This document shows positions 48,339 through 60,247 of a stretch of 64,000 nucleotides of DNA, in pieces. Source of the stretch: Blastocladiella emersonii ATCC 22665 (Eukaryota > Blastocladiomycota > Blastocladiomycetes > Blastocladiales > Blastocladiaceae); assembly GCA_025594325.1 (NCBI GenBank), contig JANHCV010000011.1, forward strand, positions 992,001-1,056,000, written 5' to 3'. The notes beneath the pieces were generated by a model, which worked only from the letters and a program-made list of their open reading frames with translations, had not been told where the DNA came from and did no database searches. The stretch's first letter is position 1. Every line of letters starts with the position of its first letter. The translations under genes were made by a program, and so were the position numbers.

Positions 48339-51300
48339 CTAGTTCACAAACACGGCGTGCAGCTTCTCGAGCTCGGCGGGCGTCGACACGTAGCAGTTGA
48401 CGCGTGCGCCGCCCTGCGGCCCGCTCCCCATGGCCCCCGGCACGACGCTCGCGACGACGGGCACACGCACGCGCGCGACGCGCGGCGTCTTGTCGATGCC
48501 CGTGAGCTGCGTGGCGAACGAGAAGCTGGACGACCCCGACATGCGCCGCGAGTGGCGGATGCGGGCGGCGACGGGCGACGCGGTGCCGACCGGGTGCTGC
48601 AGGCGGAACACCTGCCCCTGGAGCATGGCCGCCTTGCGCGCGAGGAGCCGCGCCTGCACGCGCTGCCGCTGCAGCTGCACGCTGGCGCGCTTCTCGAGGG
48701 ACGCCCACGCGGGGGTGCGGCGCGACTTGGACGAGTCGGTGGCGGTGGAGAGATCGACGACGCGCGGCGACGACGCCAGCTCGCGCGCCTGGCGCAGCAG
48801 CGCCCGCGTCTCGAGCGCCACGTCGCGCAGCTTGCCGTCGAGCTGGCCGAGCATCGAGGACGACGACTGCGGCTCGTCCGACTCCGTGACCGATTCCTCG
48901 GCGACGGCGGGCGCGACGCGCGGGACGGGGCACAGCTCGAGCTGCGCGAGGAGCTTCCCCGCGCGCAACCGCGCGTTCTCGGCGCGGAGGTGCGCGATCC
49001 CGGCGACGAGCGCCTGGACCGACGACGCGGTAGGTCCCGCGGGGTGTCGCGGGAGGAGCGTCGCGACGGGTCCCGCGCTCGCGGGCGCGGCGCTGGCCGC
49101 CGACGACGCGCGGCTCGCCTCGGCAGCCTTGAGTTTCCGCGCGAGCTCGCGGTTGGCGGCCTCGAGCTCGTGGGCCTCGCCCTTGAGGTGGTCAACAAAC
49201 CGGTTGAGGTCCTCGATCTCGTTTGCCTGGGCGTCGACGGTGCGCGCGAGGTCTTCGGCCTGGGCGGCGTTGGCAGCGGCCGACTCGCGCGCGAGACTGC
49301 GCGACTCGAGCAGCTGGCACTTGACGACGAGCTCGCGGACCTCCTCGTCCTTGGCGCGGAGCTCGGTGAGGGCGCGCGTCAGGCGCGCCTGCGCGTCGGC
49401 GACGGCCGCCTGCATCCCGGCGTCCGTGGCGCGCTCGCGCTTGAGGGCGTCGGCGCGCGCGGACCACGGCGCGGGCGCGGAAGGGCCGAGCGGGTCCGCG
49501 GGCTCGCCGGCGGTCGCTGCCGCGCTCGTCGTCTCGTATAGGACCGCGAGGTCCGCGGCCGCGCGCTTGACGGTGTCGACGAGGACCGCGAGCGGGCGCG
49601 GCTCCGTCTTGTCAAAGTGGCGTACCGTCGCGGACGCCACCTCCTCGTGCAGCGCGTCGGCGGTCCACGCCTTGGACGGGCTCACGACACCTTCATCGTC
49701 CTCGTCGGCATCGTCGCCGTGCAGCACGCCCGTGCGCTGCGCGAGGTCCTTGAGGTACGCGGCCGACAGCTGGACGTTGGCGAGCACGCCGTTGACGCTG
49801 GCGGCGTTGACGCCGAGCCCGGCCTTGGCGTCGGTGAGGACGCGCGACAGCTTGCGCGCCGACGCGCGCACGTTGGCGAGCTGCATCGCGAGCGTCTCGG
49901 CGACCCCGTCCATGACACTCAGCCCCGCGAGCGCCTGGACCGCGACCGCGGCGCGCGCCGCCGCGTCCTCGGTGCCCTGGACCGCGACGAGCTGGATCCG
50001 TCGGTGGACGGCGGCGCGGACGGGGACAGGCGGGGCGGTGAGCTTGGCGAGGGTGGCGTCGAGCTGGCGGTTGATGCGTGCGAGGTCGGGCGTGGTGGCG
50101 GCGGCGCGCAGGGCGCCGTCCGACTTGAGTTGCGTCAGGGCGGTGTCGAGGCGGCGCTCGGCCGACGCGAGCTCGCCGTGGGTGCGGCCGACGACCGCGA
50201 CGAACGTGTCGGCGGGACACGACTCGATGAAGGCGGCGAGCGCGTGTGCCGCGCCGCGCATCCACGACAGCTCGTGCGCGAGGTCCATGGTCGCCGCGTC
50301 GGAGGCGGCCTCGGGCGACGACGCTGTCGTGGGGCTAGTCGGGGCGACCGCGTTCGAGCTCGACGTCGACTTGGCGTACCGCTGGAGCACGTCGGCCTTG
50401 AACTGGATCCGGCGCGCGATGAGGAGCGCGGCGATGGGCTCCTGCTCGGTGACGAAGAAGGCGTCGGGGAGGTAGACCTGGAGGAGGGCGACGTGCTCTG
50501 CGGCCTGGGCGGCCTCGAGGTGCTTGAGCTCGAGGTCGATGGTCTTGGCCTGGACCTTCATGGCGTGCGTCTGCAGCTTGAACGACATGGCGAGCATCTC
50601 CTGCTGCTCGGCTCCCGCCGCGGTGGCGCTCCCACCGAGCGCGCGCGTGGCCGCAGCCGCGGCGGCAGGGGTCGCCGTGGTCGCGCGCAGCTCCTCGTTC
50701 TCGCGGGTGAGGTTCTTGACGAGCTCGCGGAACTGGCCGATCGTGCGCTCGTAGTCGGCGAGCGCGTCCTCGTTGCGGGCGAGCTGGTTCTCGAGGTCGC
50801 GGATCGTGCGGTCGCGGGCGTCGAGTTCGAGGAGCAGCTCGCGCTCGGTCTCGACGTGATTATCCTCGAGCTCCTCGTTGAGCTCCTTCATGGCCTCGAG
50901 GTCGTCAATGTACCGCTGCAGGTCGTCGAGCTTCTCGTTGAGGTGCAGGTTCTTTTCGGAGAGCTCCTCGACGAGCTCCTCGGCGCCGCTTGCGTCCTCG
51001 AGGGCGGCGCGCAGCTCGTCGATGGTCTCCTCGGCCACCGCCAACTGCTCGCGGGCGAGCGCGTACTGGGCCTTGGCGTCGGCCCCCTGGGCGGCCTCGG
51101 TCTCGAGGACGCGGATGCGGTGGCCGAGCTCCTCCTCGAGGTCGTCGCGGGACTCCTTGAGCTTGACAATCGCGTCCTTGAGCCGCTCGTTCTGGCGCTG
51201 GAGCTGGAGGACGGCGGTGGGGTCGGCGGCGGTCTGCGCGGCCTCGTGCTCGCCGAGCTCGAGCTCGCCGCGGACGACTTCGAGGTCGAGCGCGAGCTCC

Positions 51301-52947
51301 TCGCACCGGTCCTTGGACGCATCGAGCTCCTGCTCGAGCGTCTCGCACTTCTCCTCGGCCAACTCCTTGTCGAGGGTAACGAGCTCGAGCGCGCCCGTCG
51401 TCTCGGCGAGCTTCTCCTCGAGCTCGTCGCGCTCGGCAGCCGCGGATTTCGCCTCGCGCCGCAGCTCGCGCACCTCGGTCTGCAGCTCCGTGACGCGGTC
51501 GTGCAGCTTGTCGCGGGCGGCGATCGCGTGCTGCGCGTCCTGCTGCAGGTCCTCGAGCCGGCGGATCGTCGCCAGGTCCTCGGACCGCTTGGTCTCCAGC
51601 AGCTTCACCTTGGCGCGCAGCTCCTCGTAGTCCTTGAGCGGGACCGTCGCCGCGGGGGTGGCCGGGAAGGGGAGGGATTGTTGCGAGAAACCGAGCTGCT
51701 CGCGGGAGGGCGTCGGCATGGAAATGTGCGTCGGGTGCGCCGCGAGGGAGCGGGAGGTGGAGGGCGGGGGAGAGGTGACGGGGCTGATGTCGTCCTCGAC
51801 GTGAAGCGGCGCGGGTACGGGCGCAGGTGGCGAGGCGGCGCGCGGGATCACGGCGGCGGCCACGGCGGGCTTGACGACGGGCGCCGGCGCCGGGGCCGAT
51901 TCGGGTTCCGGGACGGGCTCGACCTTGACGGGTTCAGGGACTGGCGCCGGAGCCGGGATGGGCTGAGCGACGACGGGCGTGGGTGTCGCCGGAACCGGTG
52001 CAGCGACCGGCGCAGGAGCTGGCGCGGCCTGGACAGGTGCGGGCGCGGGCGCGGGCGTCGGCGTTGGCGTAGCAACCGGCACAGGCGCGGGCGGCTCGAC
52101 CTTGGGACTCGCGACGCGGGAGACCGCGGCCGAGGCCGCCGCCGACTCGGCCTGCTGCTGCTGCTGCTGCTGCATCTCGAGGGCCTGCTTCTGCTTGTTG
52201 GCGGCGATATTGGTGACGAGGTCGCGGAGGGCGGCCATGGCGGCATCGTCCTGCTTCGGGGTCTCGGCCACGACTGGCGCGGGCGCCGCGGCGGCAGGCG
52301 ACGTGGGCGCGACGGACTCGGGGCTCATACTCCGATGAATTGGCGTGGTAGTTCGCGAGATCGGGTCGGCGGACGCCGAGGAGCCGGCCGCCGAGGGCGT
52401 GGTCGGGCGCGCGGGCGGGCGGTTGCTGCCGAGTGCCGCGGCCTGGGCGGCGGCGATCATGGACATGCGCTTGCCCGCGGAGCCGGCGGCGGCGGCGCGC
52501 GGGGTGCCGGGGCCCGCGGGCGAGGTCGAAGACGACGACCCGGACACGGACATGCTGCGGCCGATGACGGAGCTGCGCGACGAGCGGGTCGCGGGTGGGG
52601 TGGCGACCGAGTCCTGTTAACGCACAAGCGGTCAGCATGCGATCGCGTACAGCACAACTCGAGAAGCGTACAGCCGAGCGCGAGACAGCAGGACTACTCC
52701 CCGCAGCCTCCAGCGGCTTGACCTGCGACGCGCGCAGGAACAGGCCGTAGTTGGGCTCGCAGTCAAAGTAGCGGATGCCCATGACGCTGCCGTCGTTCTT
52801 GCCGCGCGGCTCGTCGAGCACGACGCCGGCCCAGACGCCGGCCGCGAACTTGGTGGTGCCGTAGAACTGCACGGTGCCGGCGCCGCCCGAGCACGTCACG
52901 CGGTCGCCCGGCTTGAGGGCGTCGCCGCCCGAGGAGGTTGATGACAT
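48339..52947 (-). CDS. Dynactin subunit 1 (p150-Glued)
   Basis: Two exons (52947-52672 and 52613-48339; donor GTACGC, acceptor AACAG, phase 0) encode 1516 aa. Residues 12-78 are a CAP-Gly domain with the diagnostic G-K-N-D-G motif (residues near 47-51) and R-Y-F-D-C-E-P-N-Y-G-L-F. A Ser/Pro/Ala linker with Pro-Ala-Pro repeats follows to about residue 390. Then comes a coiled coil of about 300 residues (Glu/Leu/Lys heptads), a globular helical region of about 400 residues matching the dynactin family domain, and a second coiled coil. p150 links dynein to cargo and to microtubule plus ends. Its long antisense ORFs on the plus strand are shadows of GC-rich codons. Confidence 0.88.
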
Positions 52948-53192
52948 GGTGCGGTTAGGATGCGTGTGGCGCTGCTTGCGTCGTCTTCATGGGTTGTCGC
53001 GAGGGATCTGCAAGGAGAGGGGAGAGGGAGAGGCGACCGACAAGGGTGGCGGTGGTGCGGCGGCGACGCGAATCCGGGCGGCTGACAGGCGTGGCACGCA
53101 GGAGCGCGGCCGTCCCACACCGCGACCATCTCGTTGCGGCCGCCGACCACCGCTCTCCGCTCTGCAACTCGACCGACTTGCACAATGGCACC

Positions 53193-54071
53193 ATGAATCA
53201 TCCAACGCTACCACCACCGACTCCGTCCCAGCAGCAGCCACAGCCACAGCAGACCCCGCGCACGGGCACTGGGGCAGGCCCCGTGCGGTCGCCGTCACTC
53301 ACGCCGTCCGTGATCCGGACCCCGTCGCGCGGGCCCGCCGCACCGCTCCCCGAGGTCCCGCCGGACGACGCCTTCACGGGGGGCCTGATCACGACCCCAC
53401 CCCTCCTCTCCCAGCTCGAACCGTCCGTCGAGCCCGCCGCCCCCGGCCGCCCGCCACTCTCCCGTTTCCGCCACCTCCTCCGCGGCCTCGACCGGTTCAT
53501 CGACGAGTACACGCGGCCCTTATCCGCGCACTCGGTGTCCACGGCCTTCTCGCGCGCCGCGCGGGACCAGCCCGACGAGATCGCCGAGTCGGCGTCGCAC
53601 GCGGCGCAGTTCCTGCGCGAGCGCGCGAAAGCGCACGTCAAGCGGTACCTCGCCGAGCTCGACCTGCAGAACCGCATGTACGCGCTCGAGCGCGCGACGA
53701 TCGCCGCCTCGCACAAAGCCGAGGCCGTGGATCCACCACCGCGGCGCAATGGGCCTGGGCCGGTGACCCCGCCCGTCGTCGCAACCCCCGTCCGCTCGCC
53801 CGCGTACGTCGCCAAGGCGATCCGGCGGCAGACGCTGGCGGCGCGGCGCGCGGCGGCCGCCGCCGAGGTCGCGCAGCTCGAGCGGGAACTGCAGTTCGAG
53901 GTCGCGGGGGTGCACGCGGCGCGCGCGGCGCTGGACGAGTCCGAGGCCGTGCGCAGCGACCGGTTTGCGAGGGTCGGCGGGCGACTCGCGCGGTTCGGCG
54001 GGTTGCCGCGCGCCGAGGAGATGCGGGACGCGGTGGTACGGGGGATGGAGACCGCGGGAGGAGGATTTTGA
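53193..54071 (+). CDS. 292-aa coiled-coil protein of unknown function
   Basis: The ATG at 53193 follows a three-codon upstream ORF at 53185 (ATG GCA CCA TGA); the longer ORF from 52989 has an Arg-rich, non-protein-like start. Residues 1-95 are Pro/Ser/Thr-rich. Residues 95-175 form a predicted helical unit (S-R-F-R-H-L-L-R-G-L-D-R-F-I-D-E-Y...E-S-A-S-H-A-A-Q-F-L-R-E-R-A), and residues 205-265 a coiled coil rich in Ala, Arg and Glu. No catalytic motif. It shares a 245-base divergent promoter with dynactin p150. I do not recognise a family. Confidence 0.7.
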   Translation: MNHPTLPPPTPSQQQPQPQQTPRTGTGAGPVRSPSLTPSVIRTPSRGPAAPLPEVPPDDAFTGGLITTPPLLSQLEPSVEPAAPGRPPLSRFRHLLRGLDRFIDEYTRPLSAHSVSTAFSRAARDQPDEIAESASHAAQFLRERAKAHVKRYLAELDLQNRMYALERATIAASHKAEAVDPPPRRNGPGPVTPPVVATPVRSPAYVAKAIRRQTLAARRAAAAAEVAQLERELQFEVAGVHAARAALDESEAVRSDRFARVGGRLARFGGLPRAEEMRDAVVRGMETAGGGF

Positions 54072-54118
54072 GCAACCAAGTTTTGTGAACCGCATACACG
54101 CGTTTATTTACTCCTCAA

Positions 54119-55712
54119 TCAGTCGAAGCCGTCGCCGTCGCCGTCGGCCTCCTCCTCGGCGACAGCCTCGCCCGGCAGGTGTGCGGCCGCCGAGTAGTCG
54201 GCCGGGATCCCCGCCGCCGACAGGTACCGGAACGCGTACGGGTACCGCATCAGGTGCTCGACCCACACCTGGAAGCTACGAGAGTACCAGCAGGGTCAGT
54301 TATCATGTCGGTAACACATGGAAGAAAGAAACGAACCATTTGGTCTCGTTTTCCTCCTGGACGATCTTCGAATAGATGAACTGGCGCTTGAATGCGTCTA
54401 TCTCGGCCGAGTGCGACCCGAAATCGATCTGCTCGCGGTCCTGGTCGGCAGCCTTCTTGTTGTACACCGAGAACACGCACTGCTCGAGCAGGAGCCCGAG
54501 TCCGGGGGCCTTGGGCACGTTGACCTTGACGTCGCCTGTGAGGAGCGCGGGCTGGACCGCGTCGCGCGGCGTGCCCGTCTTGAGCAGCATGATGGCGAGC
54601 CCGACCATCTTGCGGATCTGGTGGAGCATGAACGACTGCCCGTGCACCTTGAGCGACACCCACTCGCCGCACGCGTGCTTCTCGCCGGTCGCGGCGTCGA
54701 TCCAGTAGTACGTCTCGGGGTCCGACGCCGTGAACTGCGTAATGTACCGCTGGCACGACGGGTCCTTGGCCGACTTCCCAATGGTAAAGTTGTGGTGGTT
54801 GTTGGTGCCCGTGAACCCGGCGAGGATATCGCGGAGCGCCGCGAGCTGCGCCGCGGGGAGCCGGTAGTCGCGGTTGACGGGGATCGCGGCGAGGTCGAAC
54901 TCGGGCGCCTGGTACGGGTTGTCGGGTCCCTCGGGCCGCGCGGACGCGAGCCTGGCGGCCCACCCGGCCATGGGCTCGAGGATGTAGGTCGGCAGGATGT
55001 ACTCGTAGATACGCCCGTCGCAGTGGTTCTTGGAGTTGAACGAGTTCTGCACGCGGACCACGTCCCACACGCGGATCTGCGCGGGGAGGTGCGCGTTGAT
55101 AGCGGCGACGGGGTCGTCGAGGTGGTCGACGACGAGCCGGGCGTTGACGACCTGGCCCGCCGCGTGCACGCCCTTGTCGGTACGGGCGGCGCGCTGGAAC
55201 CCGATCTTCTTGAGGTCCTGCGCGTTGTCCTCGGACACCATGCGCGCCTGGATGAACGCCGCGAACAGGTCGCTCTCGATGGTCTTGGACCCGGGGTTCA
55301 CCTGCATCCCCTGGTACCCGGTCCCGCAGAAGCCCATGAGCACGGCCACCTTGCGCTTGGCGCCGATCCGACGCGCCTTGCGCTCCTCGATCTCCTCGGC
55401 CGTGAACTCGCGCGCGGGCTCGGCGGGACCCGTGTCGCCGCGCCGCGAGTTGTAGTCCTTGACCCCGGCGCCGCGCACGCGGTGCTTCTTGGCCTTCTTG
55501 TTGCCCTTCTTACTGCCGTCGGCGGCGGAGGCTGCGGCGGGCTCAGTGTCGGCGGGCACGGGCGAGGACGACTCGACGGCCTCGTCCGCGGTCCGCTTCG
55601 TGCCGGCGACAGCGTCGGACACGGGCTTGGCCGGCGACACCGGAGCCGGCGCAGCGGGCGCAGCAGCAGCGGCGGCAGCGGCGGCCTTGACAGGCGAAGA
55701 AGTCGATGACAT
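54119..55712 (-). CDS. PUS1: tRNA pseudouridine synthase, PUS1 (TruA) family
   Basis: Exons 55712-54337 and 54275-54119 (donor GTTCGT, acceptor CGTAG, phase 2) give 510 aa. After an Ala/Pro/Ser-rich N-terminus and a Lys-rich K-K-G-N-K-K-A-K-K-H-R stretch (nuclear signal), the TruA-type catalytic domain starts V-A-V-L-M-G-F-C-G-T-G-Y-Q-G-M-Q. The catalytic Asp is in R-A-A-R-T-D-K-G-V-H-A (about D179). Later motifs are R-I-Y-E-Y-I-L-P-T, H-N-F-T-I-G-K and F-M-L-H-Q-I-R-K-M-V-G. PUS1 converts uridine to pseudouridine at several tRNA and some mRNA and snRNA sites. An in-frame upstream ATG at 55820 would add 36 residues with the look of a mitochondrial presequence, so two isoforms are possible. 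Confidence 0.92.
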
Positions 55713-56119
55713 GGTGTTGCGGCAGATCCACGAGTTTTTCGAGATAGACGGCGACGACGACGCGCGGAGGGACCAACCGAGGGCCAGAGTCGAGGTCCGC
55801 CGAGCGAGTGCCGGTAGCATGCGATTCCGTTTGCGTCGTAGACGTCGTCGTCGTGGTGGTGAAGCGAAAACGCCACAGCGAGGTGATCATCCCGCAGAAG
55901 CGTCGCGGTCGCGTGGCGCAGCGTGACCCGTCGCCGCGCGAGGCGGGAGACACGCGCGCCACGTGCACGACGCGTCGCGCTGAGAGGCGCGTCGCGCCGC
56001 GCCGTCCCCGCCCCCGCGCGTTTGGAAGAAGCACGACCTCCATCAAGGCGACGGACGGACGCGCCGCGCTCTCTCTCCCGCAACAACAGCACTTGTACAC
56101 CAGCCACTCGCGCAACACC
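55713..56119. other. Divergent promoter region, PUS1 and GT31-PAN genes
   Basis: 407 bases, overlapped at its left by the possible upstream PUS1 start at 55820. GACGCG/CGCGTC-type blocks recur near 55960-56020, but no named element is recognised. Confidence 0.45.
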
Positions 56120-57821
56120 ATGAAGCCACTCAACGACGCGACCGCGGCCGGGAGTGCCGGCATGTCGCCGCGCCTGCGCCGGCGCTCGTTCCTGCTCGTC
56201 GGTCTGGTCGTCGGCCTCGTGTTCCTGATGCACTCCATGTCGTCCGCGCCCGCGGTCGATCTCGTCACGCCGCCCGCGTCGACCACCGACTCGTCCAAGT
56301 CCTCCTCCTCGTCCGACAAGTCCCCCGCCTCACCTCCTGCCGCCGCCGACGCCGCCGACCCGTCCCCGCCCGCGCACCCGTCTCGCCTCGAGTCCGGCGG
56401 CCCGTTCGAGCCGCGGTGGGACACGCTCGCGGTGGCCATCAAGTCGGGCAAGGCGGTCGTCGACACGCGGTTCCCGCGGCAGCTGAACACGACGCTGCGC
56501 GGGATCCGGAACCTGGTCCTCATCGGCGACGCGAACGCGACGGACGTGGCGGGCGCGGGCATCGATATGGTCGACGTGGTCACGGGCGCGACCAAGGCGG
56601 CGCGGATGAGGCTCAAGGCGGCCAAGAAGGCGGTGCCGGCCGCGAAGAAGGAGGGCGGTGCGGAGGATGATTGGAGCGACACGCCCCCGGCGCTGCACCG
56701 CCGCGGGCTCGGGTTCGGGTACGGGTCGCGCCGCGTGCTGCCGCGCGCGGATCTCGACCATGAGGTGATGGGTCTGAGCAAGCGCGCGGCGACGCCCGCG
56801 CGCACCGAGGATTCGGCCGGGTGGAAGGCCGACGCGTCCAAGTTCATTCCCGCGGTGCGCGCGCTGTACGACGCGTTCCCCAAGGCCGACTGGTACGTCG
56901 CCCACTCCCGCACCCTCTCCCCGTGCTAACCTCCTCGACCTACACAGGTACATCATCGGCGAGGACGACACGTACATCTTCTTCGAGAACCTGTCCCGGG
57001 CCCTGTCGGCGCACGACCCGGGTCAGCGCCTGTACTTTGGCGCGGGCAACATCTTCGCGGGGTGCGACGGCGTGACGCGGTTCGGCGAGGGTCCCGCCTT
57101 CGCGAACGGCGGGTCGGGCATCGTCCTGTCGCGCGGCGCCGTGGCCGCGATGCTGCCGCTCGCCGACGACTGCACCGTCAAGTACGACGACTGCTGGGCG
57201 GGCGACGTCCGCCTGGCGCTGTGCCTGCGCGACGCCGGGATCACCATCACCAACATCGGGAGCCGCGGCGGTAGCACCGGGGCCGGTGGCCGGTTCATGC
57301 AGGAGTCGCCCGAGTCGGCCAAGTTCGCGTTCCCCGACAACCGGTGCGACCGGCCGCTGTCGGTGCACCACGTGTCGGGCGACGCCATGGACAAGCTGTA
57401 CCGCGCGGAGCGCGACGCGGGCAAGGCCGCGGCGGGGATGGCCGACCAGTGGGCGCTCGCGACGCCCGAGTCGCACGCGTACCTCTTTTCCCCGGGGTCC
57501 GCCAAAACCCCGGCGGCCGAGTCGCCCTTCTACGCGCCCGTGACCATGGCCGACGTGTGGACCGAGTTCCGCGAGGCCAAGGGCCCCGAGGAGAAGCTGG
57601 CCATGTGGCGCCCCGGCGCGCACTACGCCGAGGTCAAGGTGCCGCAGGTCGCCAAGTGCCGCGCCCGGTGCATCGAGGACCCGCGGTGCGTCGCGTGGGA
57701 CTACAGCATCGAGACGGCGAGCTGCCGGCTACTCGAGACGGCCCACGCCCCGCAGCCCAAGATGAACATGATCACGGGCGTCGCCAAGGGGCGGTACATG
57801 TGCCAGGTCCGGTCCATCTAA
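56120..57821 (+). CDS. GT31-like (core-1 galactosyltransferase/fringe type) with C-terminal PAN domain
   Basis: Exons 56120-56892 and 56948-57821 (donor GTACGT, acceptor CACAG, phase 2) give 548 aa. A basic start and hydrophobic residues 24-40 form a signal anchor; a Ser/Pro/Asp stem follows. The GT31 domain has W-Y-I-I-G-E-D-D-T-Y-I-F-F-E-N-L across the exon joint (D-D-T as metal-binding motif), F-G-A-G-N-I-F-A-G-C and F-A-N-G-G-S-G-I-V-L-S-R-G-A, then C-x2-D-x-W and G-D-V-R-L as expected for C1GALT1-like enzymes. The last 75 residues carry four Cys in a PAN/Apple pattern (K-C-R-A-R-C-I-E-D-P-R-C-V-A-W-D-Y). The enzyme probably adds a beta-1,3-linked sugar in the Golgi; the PAN module may bind substrate protein or glycan. 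Confidence 0.78.
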
Positions 57822-58000
57822 GCTGGAGGAGAGACTTGTTGGTGAGGAGATACATTGCACTTGTTCATTCAACCCGCTCGCGTCGAGGGTCCCGTTACGT
57901 GTGTATTAGAGGGCGGAGGTGGGGGGTAGTGTTAGATCGAATAAGTATACCGAGGAGGGAGAGAAGGGAGGAGGAGACGAGGGAAGGGTACGACGGCGGG

Positions 58001-58001
<1 letters not shown>

Positions 58002-58039
<38 letters not shown>
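58002..58039. repeat. (ACT)n microsatellite
   Basis: About thirteen copies of ACT directly beyond the PPME1 stop codon, so it lies in that gene's 3' untranslated region and reads (AGT)n in its mRNA. Confidence 0.92.
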
Positions 58040-58042
58040 AAG

Positions 58043-60247
58043 TTATCGTGGCGGGAACCCGACAACGCGCGGCGCGACGACCGCGGCCGCCGGCCCTCCG
58101 CCCGCGATCCGCATCGCCGCCGCACTGGGCGCGACCGCCGACATCCCGACCGTCGCAGCGACCGTCTTGGGCGTAGTCGCGGGCGTCGCGAGCGCGGGCC
58201 GCGGCGGCAGGACGAGACGCGCGTTACGCGCGGCGAACTGGGCGAGGACGTGCGCCGTGGCGGACGGCGCGTCCTCGTGCAGGTTGTGGCCGACGTTCTG
58301 CAGCACCTCCATCTGGAACTTGCCCTGCATCTGCGCGATCGTCAGCGGGCGGTCGAGCCGGTCCGTGCCCGCGAGGGTGAGCAGTTTGGCGGCGGGGACG
58401 GCGAGGAACAGGCTCGACAGGCCCGTGAACCAGTCTAAAGCCGAGGGAAAAGGGTGCGGGGGTCAGTCGAAAGGCGAGGAGGTGGACGGCGAGGAGAAGG
58501 CGTACCCTGCCAGAACGGCTCGGTGGCGAGCAGGTCCGTCGTCCACCGCACGCGTCCGCTGGCCATGGGCGTGAGCTGCGCGGGGACCGAGATGCGCGCC
58601 GACGACGCGTTGGTGACCTGGTGGCTCTCGACGCTACACCCACACGATGACCAGTCAGTTACTCGGCACCAATCACTACCCACACTCGAGAAACACGTAC
58701 ACCCACTGGACCGCAGCCTCGACCGACCGAAACGTGTCGGGCCGGTTCCCCACGACGGCGCGCATCGAGTGAAGCGCGTCGAGCGCGGTCCCCTCGACAA
58801 CATCCAGGACCGCGACCCCGAGCAGATGCGCGACCCCGCCATCCCGCGGGTTCATCGCGCCGAGATGCGCGCAGATCGCCCCGCCGAGACTGTGCCCAAC
58901 GAGCACGACCTCATGCGGACCAACGTCCCCCATGCCCGCATCCGCGAGCGTCGGGTACAGGTGGTGGACCACCGCCGCGACATCGCCCGCGTACTGCGCG
59001 CGCGTGAGCGGGACGCGCGCCGGGTCGGCGTCCGCCGCCGTGTGCCCGTGGCCGCGCAGGTCGAGTGCGACGGCGACGGATTGCGGGGACACGGAGACGA
59101 GGAGCGCCGCGGTCGCGGCCCAGCTCAGCGCGCCCTGCCCCGCGCCGTGGACGAGGACGAACAGGGTCTTGCACGAGGCCGGCAGGGTTGCCGCGGGGGT
59201 CACGAGGTCGGGCGACGCGGTCCAGTACACGCGGAACGTGGCGGTCGCATCACTCGAGGGGGAAGCAGCATCGGCGGGCGCGTGGACGCCCGAGGCCGCG
59301 CCCGTCGCGGGCGGCACCGAGACGTGCAGTGGGCGCGGCGACGGGACCGACACGTCGAGCGAGCCCGTGAACGACGGGTGCCAGTCGACGGGCGTGTAGT
59401 CGGTCTTCGGGACGGCAACCGCTGCCGCGGCGGCAGCCGTGCGCGCGTGGTACGCGGCCCACGGGTCGGCGGCCGCGAGCGGCGCCGTCGGCGCGTGGAA
59501 CCCGCCAATCGACGCAGAAGGCGGCGACCGCGCCATACCCAATGCAGACGGCGGGCCCATGCGCGGCGCGTCCTGTATCCGCTCGCCGCGCGAGTCGGTG
59601 AGCGGGAGCTGCGGCGGCAGGTAGTCGTCGTCGTCCGTGTCGTCCGTGTACTCGTCGGTATCCTCGCTCGAGTCCGTGTCGTCGGCGCCGCCGGCACGGC
59701 GGCCCTCGGCGATGCCCGCGAGGTGCGCCACGCGGTGGTGTGCGGACCCCGCGGCGGCGGCAGGCGGCGCGGCGAGACTGAGCGAGCGCTGGCTCAGCGG
59801 CGACGAGCCCGACGCGGACACCGGTGATCGGCTCGTGGCGGCAGCGGCGAGGCGCGAGAGCGGGAGCGACGACGGCGACGAGCTGCTGCTACTGCTGCTG
59901 CCACCGCCGCGGTGATGACGATGCCCGTTCGAGTGGTGGTGATGCCCGTGCCCGTTGCCGTTGGCGGCGGCCGCGGCAGCTGCAGCGGCAGCTGCAGCGA
60001 CGTGTCCGCCGACGACCCCGAACCCGCCATCACGATCGTCGTCATCGTCATCATCATCCTCGTCCCCTTCATCCTCGTCGCGATCAGCATCGTCGCCGCC
60101 GGCAAAGCTCTCGTCGTCGCTGGTCGAGGACGATTCGTCGGGCTCGCTGTCGGACGAGGTGTCGAAGCGCACCTCCTGGGCGAGGCGGCTCGGGCGCGCG
60201 GGCGCGGCGCCGGCGGCGGGCAGGCCACGGCGCGGCGGGGCGGCCAT
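58043..60247 (-). CDS. Protein phosphatase methylesterase 1 (PPME1) with long acidic N-terminus
   Basis: Exons 60247-58701, 58633-58506 and 58434-58043 give 688 aa, far longer than the usual 350-400 aa. The alpha/beta-hydrolase part starts about residue 350: L-F-V-L-V-H-G-A-G-Q-G-A-L-S-W, D-L-R-G-H-G, the nucleophile elbow G-H-S-L-G-G (S453), V-L-D-V-V-E-G-T-A, then D-W-F-T-G-L-S and L-T-I-A-Q-M-Q-G-K-F-Q in the last exon, and catalytic His in V-G-H-N-L-H-E-D-A-P. These are PPME1 hallmarks; the enzyme removes the C-terminal methyl ester of PP2A. The first 340 residues are Asp/Glu, Ser, Ala and His runs without a domain. An earlier in-frame ATG at 60388 would lengthen it further. Confidence 0.88.

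Noticed and set aside
48357-52721. Long plus ORFs (394, 692 and 1034 codons) opposite dynactin p150
   Set aside because: They arise because GC-rich coiled-coil codons leave antisense frames open; they contain no recognisable domain and their composition mirrors the sense strand.
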